64,000 bases of DNA from Chloroflexota bacterium. Its GTDB lineage: Bacteria > Chloroflexota > Limnocylindria > P2-11E. The translations under genes were made by a program, and so were the position numbers. This document shows, piece after piece, positions 41,405-50,264 of this stretch. The notes beneath the pieces are model-generated. The model made no database searches. It saw nothing but the letters and a program-made list of their open reading frames with translations, and was not told the DNA's origin. Where the stretch lies: NCBI GenBank assembly GCA_005881885.1, contig VBDX01000131.1, positions 31,352 through 95,351 on the forward strand. The letters are read 5' to 3'. Position 1 is the stretch's first letter; each line of letters starts with the position of its first letter.

Positions 41405-42099
41405 TCCCTCTTCGCGATCAGAACCCCACGTCGCGCACGCCGATCGCCAACCGCCTCCTCCTTGCTATCAACATCGCGGTCTGGATCTACACCCTGTCGA
41501 TCGCGCGCGACGCCGCGGCGATCGCGGCCTTCTACGACCGCTATTCGTTCGACTGGCGCGAGTTCGCAGGAGCGATCGCGCAAGGGAACCTCGGCGCCCA
41601 AACGTTCATCCCGCTCCTCACGCACATGTTCATGCACGGTGGTTGGCTACACGTCATCGGCAACATGCTGTACCTCTGGATCTTCGGCGACAACATCGAG
41701 GACCGGCTCGGTAGCGGACCGTATCTCGTCTTCTATCTGCTTTGTGGGGTGGTGGCCGCTGTCGGGCAGGGCCTCGTGCAGCCCGAGCCGATGGTCGGGG
41801 CCTCGGGGGCGATCGCCGGGGTCCTGGGCGCGTACCTGGTGCTCTATCCGACCGCGCGTGTGTCAACGCTCATCTTCCTCGGACTCTTCATCTCGATCGT
41901 TCAGCTGCCCGCACTCATCGTCATCGGATTTTTCATCGTGCTTCAGATGATCGATGCGCTCGCCGAGTTGCGCTTCACCGCGCATCAGGCGACGTCCAAC
42001 ATCGCGTACTTCGCGCACATCTTCGGCTTCGCGGCCGGCATCCTGCTTCTGCTCCTCTTCAACCGGCGTCGCGAGGTCGGTCGAATTCGTTTCGGCTAG
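41401..42099 (+). CDS. Rhomboid family intramembrane serine protease
   Basis: HMFMHGGWLHVIGNMLYLWIFGDNIED, GASGAIAGVLGAY, AHIFGFAAG. Confidence 0.95.
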   Translation: MIPLRDQNPTSRTPIANRLLLAINIAVWIYTLSIARDAAAIAAFYDRYSFDWREFAGAIAQGNLGAQTFIPLLTHMFMHGGWLHVIGNMLYLWIFGDNIEDRLGSGPYLVFYLLCGVVAAVGQGLVQPEPMVGASGAIAGVLGAYLVLYPTARVSTLIFLGLFISIVQLPALIVIGFFIVLQMIDALAELRFTAHQATSNIAYFAHIFGFAAGILLLLLFNRRREVGRIRFG

Positions 42100-42149
42100 C
42101 TGTCAACCGTCCGCATGACGGTTGACGCGGCCTTTGACCGGGTAGGCTT

Positions 42150-42650
42150 GTGACGATGCTCGTGCCGTGCACGGTCGAATCGGTTCGGGTCCACGTGCTC
42201 ACGAATCAACACGTCGTGCTGCTCCAGGCGGAGGGCGTGCGACGGCTCCTCCCGATCTGGATCGGTCCCGATCAGGCGTACAGCATCGCGACGAAGATCG
42301 CCGGGATCACCAGCGAGCGTCCGCTCACCCACGATCTGATGGTCGACATGCTGACGAAGATGGGCGCCGAGATCACGCGCGTCGTCGTCAAGGACCTCGT
42401 CGCCGACGACGCCGGCGGCGGAGTCTTTCATGGCAGCGTCTTCCTGCAGGTCGCCGACCGCGAGATCGAGGTGGACTGCCGCCCGTCGGACGCGATCGCG
42501 CTCGCCGTCCGCTGCACCGCGCGCATCCTCGTGAGCGAGACCGTTCTGGATCGCTCGGCGATCACCGCCGAGTCGAACGACGATCACGAGCTCGCCGTGT
42601 TCAAGGAGTTCATCGAATCTCTTCCGGACGAGCCGCCGCAAAGCTCATAG
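42150..42650 (+). CDS. DUF151/bifunctional nuclease family protein
   Basis: LLPIWIGPDQAYSIATKI...RPLTHDLMVDML...VDCRPSDAIALAVR. Confidence 0.92.
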   Translation: MTMLVPCTVESVRVHVLTNQHVVLLQAEGVRRLLPIWIGPDQAYSIATKIAGITSERPLTHDLMVDMLTKMGAEITRVVVKDLVADDAGGGVFHGSVFLQVADREIEVDCRPSDAIALAVRCTARILVSETVLDRSAITAESNDDHELAVFKEFIESLPDEPPQSS

Positions 42651-43951
42651 AGATCGATCGCGCGATCTGGCCGCTCCGAACGGCCGTCAGCCGCGATGGC
42701 CGCCTTACGGTCGCGGGAGCGGATGTCGTCGAGCTCGCGGACCGCTACGGGACGCCGCTCTACGTCTACGACGCCGAGACGATACGCACGAGCGTCCGCG
42801 GATATGTCGATGCGTTCTTTCCGTACCGGCCCGTGCGCGTCGCGTATTCGGTCAAGGCTTGTCCGCTCATCGGCGTCGGCGCGGTCATAGCGCGCGCGGG
42901 GCTGGACGCCAGCGTCGCATCGTTTGGGGAGCTGCTCGCCGCGCGCCGCTCCGGGTTTCCGGCCTCCCGCATGGAGCTGCACGGGAACGCGAAGCCCGAC
43001 GAGGAGCTCGCTGGTGCGCTGCGCTCTCGCGTCGGACGCGTCGTGATCGACGGTGCGCACGACATCGAGCGCCTGGGTCCGCTTGTCCGAAAACGTGTCC
43101 AGCCGCAGCCGGTATGGCTGCGCGTCTCGCCCGGCATCGCGGTGGACACGCACCCGCACCTTCGGACCGGAGGGCTGGACAGCAAGTTCGGCGTGCCGAT
43201 CTCGACGGGCGACGCGCTGGCGTACGCGCGCGAGATCGTCCGCACGAAAGGCCTCGCGCTCGTCGGGCTACACGCTCATCTTGGGGCGGAGGTCCGTGAC
43301 GCGCGCCCGTACCGCGAGCTTGCGCGTGCGCTCGTCGCCTTCGCGAACGAAGTGCGCGCGGCGACGAAGGCTCCGATCGCGGAGATCGCGATGGGCGGAG
43401 GGCTCGCCGTTCCACTGCGCTCCGGAGAGGAAGTCGTGGGTCTCGCCGACTACGCGCGTGCGCTCGCGGAGCCGGTGCGGAAGGAGGGCGGCGCTCTGCG
43501 AGGCGCGACGATCTACGTCGAGCCGGGCCGAGGCATCGTCGGTCGCGCCGCGGTCGCGCTGTACCGCGTGATCGGCACGAAGCGGGTCGAAGGCCTCCGC
43601 GCCTTCGTGGCCGTCGATGGCGGGATGGGCGACAACATCCGGCCCGCGCTCTATGGCGCGGAATACACCGCGGCGATCGCGGGCCGCGCGAACGCGCCCG
43701 CGACCGAAGAGGTCGCGGTGGCCGGCAAGTTCTGCGAGAGCGGGGACGTCCTCATCCGTTCGGTGAAGCTGCCGTCAGCGCGGGCGGGGGATGTGCTCGC
43801 GATGCCCAGCGTCGGCGCGTACAGCCTCGCGATGGCCTCGAACTACAACCAGGCGCCCCGTCCGGCGGTCGTCTTGCTGGATGGAGGACGCGCGCGTGTC
43901 ATCCGGCGGCGCGAGCGACCCGAGGACATCTGGAGGCTCGAGCGCCGCTAG
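42647..43951 (+). CDS. lysA: Diaminopimelate decarboxylase (start unclear; ATA 42647 possible)
   Basis: YGTPLYVYDAETIR, YSVKACPLIGVGAVIARAGLDASVAS, VEPGRGIVG, CESGDVL. Confidence 0.93.
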   Translation: MEIDRAIWPLRTAVSRDGRLTVAGADVVELADRYGTPLYVYDAETIRTSVRGYVDAFFPYRPVRVAYSVKACPLIGVGAVIARAGLDASVASFGELLAARRSGFPASRMELHGNAKPDEELAGALRSRVGRVVIDGAHDIERLGPLVRKRVQPQPVWLRVSPGIAVDTHPHLRTGGLDSKFGVPISTGDALAYAREIVRTKGLALVGLHAHLGAEVRDARPYRELARALVAFANEVRAATKAPIAEIAMGGGLAVPLRSGEEVVGLADYARALAEPVRKEGGALRGATIYVEPGRGIVGRAAVALYRVIGTKRVEGLRAFVAVDGGMGDNIRPALYGAEYTAAIAGRANAPATEEVAVAGKFCESGDVLIRSVKLPSARAGDVLAMPSVGAYSLAMASNYNQAPRPAVVLLDGGRARVIRRRERPEDIWRLERR

Positions 43952-44670
43952 TCGTTCGGGCGAAGCCAGAGTCGCGCGCGCAAGACGAAGAGGTCGCGGA
44001 TGGCCCGGAGGATCACCCGCGGCGATGCACCCTTTTCCTCGCCTGCCGTGCGCGGGAAGTGGCGCACGCCAACCTGCCTGATGCGGATGCCCGCCCGGCG
44101 CAACGTGATCAGAAGCTCGGGTGAGAAGAAGGCGCCGTTCGCGCGAACGCGCTCGAGCGGCACGCGTGCGAAGACGTCGCGGCGGAAAAGCTTGAAGGCG
44201 CAGTCCACGTCGCGCCACCCACCGCCGAAGAGCAGGCGGATCAAGCGGTTGTAGACCCACGCAACGAACAGTCGGCGTGGCGGGTCCGCCCGCTTCTCGC
44301 GATAGCCGACGACCGCGTCGAAGCCGTCGCTGGCGTTGACGAGTCGCTCCAGGTCCGCGAGATCGAACTGCCGGTCCCCATCCGTGTAGAAGACCCACGG
44401 CTTCGTTGCCGCGCGCAGACCCGATCGCACCGCTCCGCCATATCCCCGCCGCGTGCCGTGGTGGATGACGCGGACGCGCGGGTCCCTCCCGGCAAGGTCG
44501 TCCGCGATAGTGCCCGTGCGATCGGTGCTGCCGTCGTCGACGACCGTGACGTCGACGTCGTCCGCGAAACGGGGAAGGATTGTGAGCGCGTCGTTCACGA
44601 CCGCCCCGACGTGATCCTCTTCGTTCAGCGCCGGAAAGAAGAAGGAAAGGCCGTCGAGCCGTGCGGGCAC
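43948..44670 (-). CDS. Family 2 glycosyltransferase (polyprenyl-phosphate sugar synthase-like)
   Basis: FFFPALNEEDHVGAVV, VVDDGSTDRTG, YTDGDRQFD. Confidence 0.9.
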   Translation of the reverse strand: MPARLDGLSFFFPALNEEDHVGAVVNDALTILPRFADDVDVTVVDDGSTDRTGTIADDLAGRDPRVRVIHHGTRRGYGGAVRSGLRAATKPWVFYTDGDRQFDLADLERLVNASDGFDAVVGYREKRADPPRRLFVAWVYNRLIRLLFGGGWRDVDCAFKLFRRDVFARVPLERVRANGAFFSPELLITLRRAGIRIRQVGVRHFPRTAGEEKGASPRVILRAIRDLFVLRARLWLRPND

Positions 44671-44700
44671 AGGCAGCCAAGGTTAGCGTGTTCGTGTCGG

Positions 44701-45891
44701 ATGAGCGTGTCGGACCGCATGGCCGCGATCTGGATCGGAGCGATCGCGGCGGGGATCTATCTCGCCGCCGGCATCGGCCTGACGACCGACTATGACTATT
44801 TCGGACGCCTCGCCGCCGCCGTGCTCGACGGCCGCTGGTGGCTGGATGAGGCGCCGACCTGGCTGAACGAGCTCCTCTCCTGCGGTGGCGGGCGCTTCTG
44901 CGTCGTCTATCCGCCGCTCCCGGCGATCATGGCGCTCCCGCTCGTCCCGTTCCTCCCGACCGCGTCCGCGCAGGTCATCGCTTCGCGCGTCGCCGGCGGC
45001 GCGTCGGGCGGGATCCTCTACTACGCCCTGCGGGGGTACGGCGCACCGCGCCTCTACGCGCTCGCCGGCGCCATCCTTTCGACGTTCGGCACGACGCTGT
45101 TCTTTTCCAGCGTCGACGGGCGCGCCTGGTACGCCGCGCACGCGGCCTCCATGCTTTTTCTCGCGGCGTCATTCGCGATCGCAGCGCGGGGCGGCGCACC
45201 GACCCTGGTCGGCGCGCTTCTTGGCATCTCGGCGCTGGCACGGCTGCCGGTCGCAGTCGCCGCGCCGGCGCTCGCGCTGCTCACCGCGCGACGGAGTGGA
45301 ACGCCATATCGCGCGGCGCTCGTCCGGGTCGTCGCCGGCGGGCTGCCCTTCGCGCTCCTGTATGTCGGGTACAGCGTGCTCCGCTGGGGAACGCCGTTCG
45401 ACTCGGGTTACGCCCGCCTCACGGAGGGCGACTTCTTCTTTCAGCAGGGCCTCTTCTCGCCGATCTACCTGGTTCGGCAGCTGTATGCGATCTTCCTCGA
45501 GCCACCTGACTTCGTCGAAGGGACACCGTTCTTCTTGCGTCCTCGTTTCGTGGGCATGAGCCTTTTCCTCACGACCCCGGCCTTTCTCTGGGTGTTCATC
45601 GCGCTCCGTGAGGTCCGGCGGGACGTCGTGGTCGGCGCGACCGCCCTGGCCGCGCTGCTCGCGCTGCTGCCGGATCTCTTCCACGGCACCGTCGGGTTCC
45701 AACAGTTCGGGTACCGCTTCAGCATCGATGCGCAGCCTTTCCTCGTCGCCCTCGCGCTCACCGGCGATGGACTCGTTCGCGGGGTGTGGCGGCGCCGGCC
45801 CACAATCCTCTTCCTCGCCGTCATCCTGCTGTCAGTGCTCGTCAACGTGTATGCCACGATCGCGATCACGCGGTTCGACTATTGGCAATGA
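44701..45891 (+). CDS. Polytopic GT-C-like membrane protein
   Basis: Multi-TM protein; partner of adjacent GT-C fusion. Confidence 0.65.
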   Translation: MSVSDRMAAIWIGAIAAGIYLAAGIGLTTDYDYFGRLAAAVLDGRWWLDEAPTWLNELLSCGGGRFCVVYPPLPAIMALPLVPFLPTASAQVIASRVAGGASGGILYYALRGYGAPRLYALAGAILSTFGTTLFFSSVDGRAWYAAHAASMLFLAASFAIAARGGAPTLVGALLGISALARLPVAVAAPALALLTARRSGTPYRAALVRVVAGGLPFALLYVGYSVLRWGTPFDSGYARLTEGDFFFQQGLFSPIYLVRQLYAIFLEPPDFVEGTPFFLRPRFVGMSLFLTTPAFLWVFIALREVRRDVVVGATALAALLALLPDLFHGTVGFQQFGYRFSIDAQPFLVALALTGDGLVRGVWRRRPTILFLAVILLSVLVNVYATIAITRFDYWQ

Positions 45892-48800
45892 GCACCCACG
45901 AGGCGCGCGACGAGCGGCGGGCACGCCTGCTGCTCGCGGGCGTGATCGCCATCGGCGTGCTCATCAGGCTCGTCGCGGTGCGCGCCCAAGGCTTCACCAC
46001 CGACGTGGGTACCTTCCAGGCGTGGGCCGAGCGGCTCGCAGAGATCGGGCCGGGCCGTTTCTACGAGCCTGGTTACTTCAGCGACTACCCGCCGGCGTTC
46101 CTCTACGTGCTCTGGCTGCTCGGCGCGATGTTCGACGGCGAGTTTCTGCGCCTCGCGGTGAAGGCGATCAGCATCCCGGCGGATATCGCGATCGCGATCC
46201 TCGCGGCGAGGGTGCTCTGGCGCACCGCGGGCCACGCCACGGGGATCGCCGCGGCGGCGATCTGGTCCCTTCAGCCCGGACCGATCTTCGCGGGCCCGTA
46301 CTGGGGCCAAGTCGACGCCGTCGGCACGCTGCCCCTCTTCGCTTCGGTCCTTGCAGCCGGATCGCGGCGCTGGTGGCTTGCGGGCGCGCTCGGCGCGGTC
46401 GCGGCCCTCGTGAAACCGCAGTTCGGGATCGGAGCTCTGGTCATCGTCGTCGCCGCGGCGATCGAGTTCATCCGGGACGCGCGCTGGCGTCCGGCCCTGG
46501 CGGTCGTCGTCGGGGGAGCGGCGACCGCGTATGCGCTATCGGTCCCGTTCTGGGGCCCGGATCCGTTCCGGATCGCGACCGAGCTCGTGGCCCTCGTGCG
46601 CAGCGCGTCGGCGACGTATCCGTATACCTCGCTCTACGCGTTCAATGGGTGGTCGATCTTCTTCGACTTCTGGAAACCGGACGAGGGCCTGGTCGTCTAC
46701 GGCGCGCTGCTCCTCGCCGCGGGCTTCCTTCTCTCGGTACTCCCGCTCTGGTGGCGCCGGGATACGGCGATGCTGCTGGCCTGCGCCGTGTTCACCGGCC
46801 TCGCGTTCTACTTCCTGCCGACGCGCGCGCACGAGCGCTACCTCTTCCCGATCTTCGCCCTGGCGCTCCCGTTCGCGGCGGCGCGCTCGCGGGTCTTCGC
46901 GCCGTACGCCGCGCTCGCGATTGCCTTCGCTGTATCGGTGTATTTCGCGTTCACCAGATACGAGCAGTACGTCGATCTCCGCGTGCCACAGATCATCGAG
47001 GCGACGTTCTTCGGACGCGCGGGTCAGATCGCCATCGCCGTCGTCATGATTGCCACGTCGGCCTATCTGGTCTGGCGGCTCGCCCGTGGCGATGCGCGTC
47101 TTGAGACCGACAGCGGGTGGGAACTGCCCCAGGTCACGCCGGGGGAGGTCACGTGGCGGCTCCCCGCGGGTCTGGGGCCTGGGCGCATTCCCACGCGCCG
47201 CGACATCGCGGTCGCGACGCTCATCGCGCTCGCGGTGCTCGTAACGCGCGGCTACCGCCTCGACTGGCCGCGCGACATGTATTTCGACGAGGTGTATCAC
47301 GCACGCACCGCGTTCGAGCTGCTCGCGGAGCGAGAGCCCTACGAGTGGACCCACCCGCATCTCGCGAAAGAGATCATGGCCCTCGGGGTCCTGGCCTTCG
47401 GTGACGATCGCGTCGTCGGGCACGAAGGCGTCCCGCACGATGGCCCCGTCGCCTTCGCGGTGTCGAACGAGGGCACGCGCGCTTACGTTTCCCGCGATGG
47501 CACCGTGTCGATCGCATCGCGCGACGGGCCGCTTCGGGATCGCGCGAAGCTAGGCGACGCAGCCGCGATAGCGATCGCCATCCAGGGCGATCACATGATC
47601 GTGCTGACCACGACGTCGCTGATCGTCGTGCCGGTCACGGAACCGCCGAGCAACACAGCGCTCCAGACGGTGACCTTGCCGTTCGGCGACGCGAGGTCGC
47701 TGGTGCTCGCCGGAGACAACGTGGCCGTTGGCGGAGTGAAGGCGCTTGCGATCTATCCGACGCTTGATACCGCCCCGCTGACGGTCCCGCTGGACACGGT
47801 CGCGCTCACCGCGAAGACCGACGGCAGCGAGCTGTACGTCCTCGACACGCTCGGCAGCGTCCACGTGATCGCGCCGGGCACCGCGCAGGAGACCAAGATG
47901 CTGACCGGCGGCAAGCCTGGGACCGCGATGGCCTATGCGCAGGGCCCCAACCGGCTGTTCGCGGCGCGCGCCGACGGGCCGGTACTCGACGCGTATGACC
48001 TCGAGACCGGATCCCACGACACCGTCTCCCTCACCAACGCGCGCACGGGGGCGTTCGCGGCAGGCGCGACCGCGCTCGCAGTCGTGCCGCGCACCGACTT
48101 CCTCTATGCGCTCGACGGCGGACGGGTCGTCGTCATCGAGACGCACGGCGCGTCGCCGTTCACAGCCATTCCAGTGGACGGAACGTTCCTGGGCGTCGAC
48201 GGCGCACACGACAAGCTCCTCGTCGCCGGCGCGACCGGCGCCGACCTGATCGAGACCGGGCGTCATGCGCTGGCCTGGCGCATCCCCGGTGTGGTCTTCG
48301 CCGCGCTCCTCGCGTTCATGCTCGTGCTTCTCACGCGGCGGCTCTTCACATCGCCGGTGGTCGCGACCATCGCGGGGCTCGCGGTGCTCCTTGACGGCTC
48401 GATGTTCGCGCAGGCGCGGATCGGTATGAACGACGTGTACGTGGGGGCCCTCATCGTCGCGGGGTGGTACTTCGTCGTCGCGGCTCATCGGCCGCGGCGA
48501 TCCGCGGTGATCGACATCCTGATCGCGGGAGTCCTGCTCGGCCTCGCCGCAGCGGCGAAGTGGGCGGCGTTTTACGCGCTCGCCGGCCTGCTGATCGCGA
48601 CCATCGCAGTTACCGTGCGCGCCTACGACCGCGGCCGGCCCGGGACGGGCGGGCCGCTCGACCTCCTCGCCGGGCGCGGACGCAACGCGGCCTTGCTGTT
48701 CGCGGCATTCGCGGTGATCCCGGTCGCGATCTATCTCGCGAGCTACGTCCACTGGTTCGGCGGACCAACGATCCCGTTCGGCTGGAACCTCGTCGAGTTG

Positions 48801-49496
48801 ACGCAGCAGATGTATTGGTACCACTCGAGCCTCACCGCGCCTCATCCCGCCGGGTCGCCGTGGTGGAGCTGGCCGCTCGTACTCAAGCCCGTGTACTGGT
48901 ACTTCGGACAGTCTGCGGACGGCGATAACGCCTACATCTACGACGCCGGGAACATCGTGCTCTTCTGGGCGGGTCTCGTGGCCTTTGGCTGGTGCGCGGT
49001 CGCGGCCGTACGCGCTCGCTCAGCGGGCCTCGGCTTTGTCGTCTTCGCGGGACTGGCGCAGTATGTGGCCTGGATCCCGATCGGCCGCGTTCTGTTCTTC
49101 TATCACTTCTTCACCGTGCTGCCGTTCTACCTGCTCGCGCTCGCCGCCGGCCTCGCGTATTTCTGGGGCACCGGGCGAGCACGCTGGGTCGTCGCCTACC
49201 TCGCCACCGCCGCCGCGGCGTTCGCCTACTTCTATCCGTTCGTTTCCGCGCAGCCGTTCCCCGGCGCGCAGGCGGGGATGTTCTTCATCCTTCCGACCTG
49301 GACCTACGACTGCCAGTTCTATCCGACGTTCGTGTGCAACCCGACCATCGGATCGAGCTTCTCTGCGGGGGCGCTCTTGGGACGGCTCGCACTCGCGTTC
49401 GCGGTCGCCGGCGGCGTCGCGCTGCTCCTCATGGCCGGGAGCTCGCCTCGCTTCTCGCGCCTGCTGGCTACGGCGCGGTCTGGTACGCGCCGCTAG
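45888..49496 (+). CDS. Fusion: N-terminal GT-C mannosyltransferase-like domain + C-terminal PMT/GT39 with propeller-like insertion
   Basis: ATGA overlap with previous gene; N-terminal YPPAFLYVLW...GPYWGQVDA; C-terminal MYFDEVYHARTAFELL...YEWTHPHLAKEIMALG; about 285-aa beta-rich insert 47420-48275. Confidence 0.85.
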   Translation: MSTHEARDERRARLLLAGVIAIGVLIRLVAVRAQGFTTDVGTFQAWAERLAEIGPGRFYEPGYFSDYPPAFLYVLWLLGAMFDGEFLRLAVKAISIPADIAIAILAARVLWRTAGHATGIAAAAIWSLQPGPIFAGPYWGQVDAVGTLPLFASVLAAGSRRWWLAGALGAVAALVKPQFGIGALVIVVAAAIEFIRDARWRPALAVVVGGAATAYALSVPFWGPDPFRIATELVALVRSASATYPYTSLYAFNGWSIFFDFWKPDEGLVVYGALLLAAGFLLSVLPLWWRRDTAMLLACAVFTGLAFYFLPTRAHERYLFPIFALALPFAAARSRVFAPYAALAIAFAVSVYFAFTRYEQYVDLRVPQIIEATFFGRAGQIAIAVVMIATSAYLVWRLARGDARLETDSGWELPQVTPGEVTWRLPAGLGPGRIPTRRDIAVATLIALAVLVTRGYRLDWPRDMYFDEVYHARTAFELLAEREPYEWTHPHLAKEIMALGVLAFGDDRVVGHEGVPHDGPVAFAVSNEGTRAYVSRDGTVSIASRDGPLRDRAKLGDAAAIAIAIQGDHMIVLTTTSLIVVPVTEPPSNTALQTVTLPFGDARSLVLAGDNVAVGGVKALAIYPTLDTAPLTVPLDTVALTAKTDGSELYVLDTLGSVHVIAPGTAQETKMLTGGKPGTAMAYAQGPNRLFAARADGPVLDAYDLETGSHDTVSLTNARTGAFAAGATALAVVPRTDFLYALDGGRVVVIETHGASPFTAIPVDGTFLGVDGAHDKLLVAGATGADLIETGRHALAWRIPGVVFAALLAFMLVLLTRRLFTSPVVATIAGLAVLLDGSMFAQARIGMNDVYVGALIVAGWYFVVAAHRPRRSAVIDILIAGVLLGLAAAAKWAAFYALAGLLIATIAVTVRAYDRGRPGTGGPLDLLAGRGRNAALLFAAFAVIPVAIYLASYVHWFGGPTIPFGWNLVELTQQMYWYHSSLTAPHPAGSPWWSWPLVLKPVYWYFGQSADGDNAYIYDAGNIVLFWAGLVAFGWCAVAAVRARSAGLGFVVFAGLAQYVAWIPIGRVLFFYHFFTVLPFYLLALAAGLAYFWGTGRARWVVAYLATAAAAFAYFYPFVSAQPFPGAQAGMFFILPTWTYDCQFYPTFVCNPTIGSSFSAGALLGRLALAFAVAGGVALLLMAGSSPRFSRLLATARSGTRR

Positions 49497-50262
49497 CGAA
49501 GAGGACCGCCGCGATCGCCACGGCGATGACCACCACGACGAGAAGAGCGAGGATCGCGTCGGTCAGCCCGAGGTTCGCGTCCGCGAAGAGGCGCCGCGGG
49601 CGTGCGGCGTAGAGGACGACGGTGATGTTGTCCTCCCCGCCGCGCTCTTTCGCGAGATCGACGAGGGAATTCACGGCGTGCTCGATGTCCTGCGACCGCA
49701 CTTCTGCGGCGATCTCTTCGTCGGGCACATGCCTCGTGAGGCCATCCGAGCACAGCAAGAGCCGATCCCCAGGCACGAGCGTCTCCACGAATACGTCGGG
49801 CTGCACGCCGTTCGGATCGCCGACGAAGCGGGTGATCGAGCTCGGGAACACCCCGGAGTGATCGGCGGTGATCCTCTGGATCGTGCTATCACGCACGAGG
49901 TAGGCGCGGCTATCGCCGAGGTTTCCGACGACCGCGTCGTCCCCGCTCACCGCCGCGGCGACGAGCGTCGACGCGGCGCCCTTCTGTCCGCTCTCGCCGG
50001 CGGCGCCGAGCACCGCGTCGTTGGCGTCGCGCATCGCGGCGGCGAGCGCGTCGGCGCGCGAGAGCTCGGCGCTCGCGCCGAAGAAACGTGTCGAGAGCGC
50101 TTCGATGGCGGCGCTGCTCGCCAGCTCGCCGCCGGGCTCACCCCCGACGCCGTCCGCGACGGCGAGCAACGTCCCGCTCGGCTCGACGCGCACCAGATAG
50201 CGATCCTCGTTCATCTCCCGCACGCGACCGACGTCCGTCCGTGCGGCGGTCCGCTTCCCCAG
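49468..50262 (-). CDS. PP2C-type Ser/Thr phosphatase (probable CTG start)
   Basis: MNEDRYLV, ADGVGG, GDSRAYL, SDGL, GGEDNITVV; C-terminal TM. Confidence 0.92.
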   Translation of the reverse strand: MGKRTAARTDVGRVREMNEDRYLVRVEPSGTLLAVADGVGGEPGGELASSAAIEALSTRFFGASAELSRADALAAAMRDANDAVLGAAGESGQKGAASTLVAAAVSGDDAVVGNLGDSRAYLVRDSTIQRITADHSGVFPSSITRFVGDPNGVQPDVFVETLVPGDRLLLCSDGLTRHVPDEEIAAEVRSQDIEHAVNSLVDLAKERGGEDNITVVLYAARPRRLFADANLGLTDAILALLVVVVIAVAIAAVLFASGAYQTAP

Positions 50263-50264
50263 AG

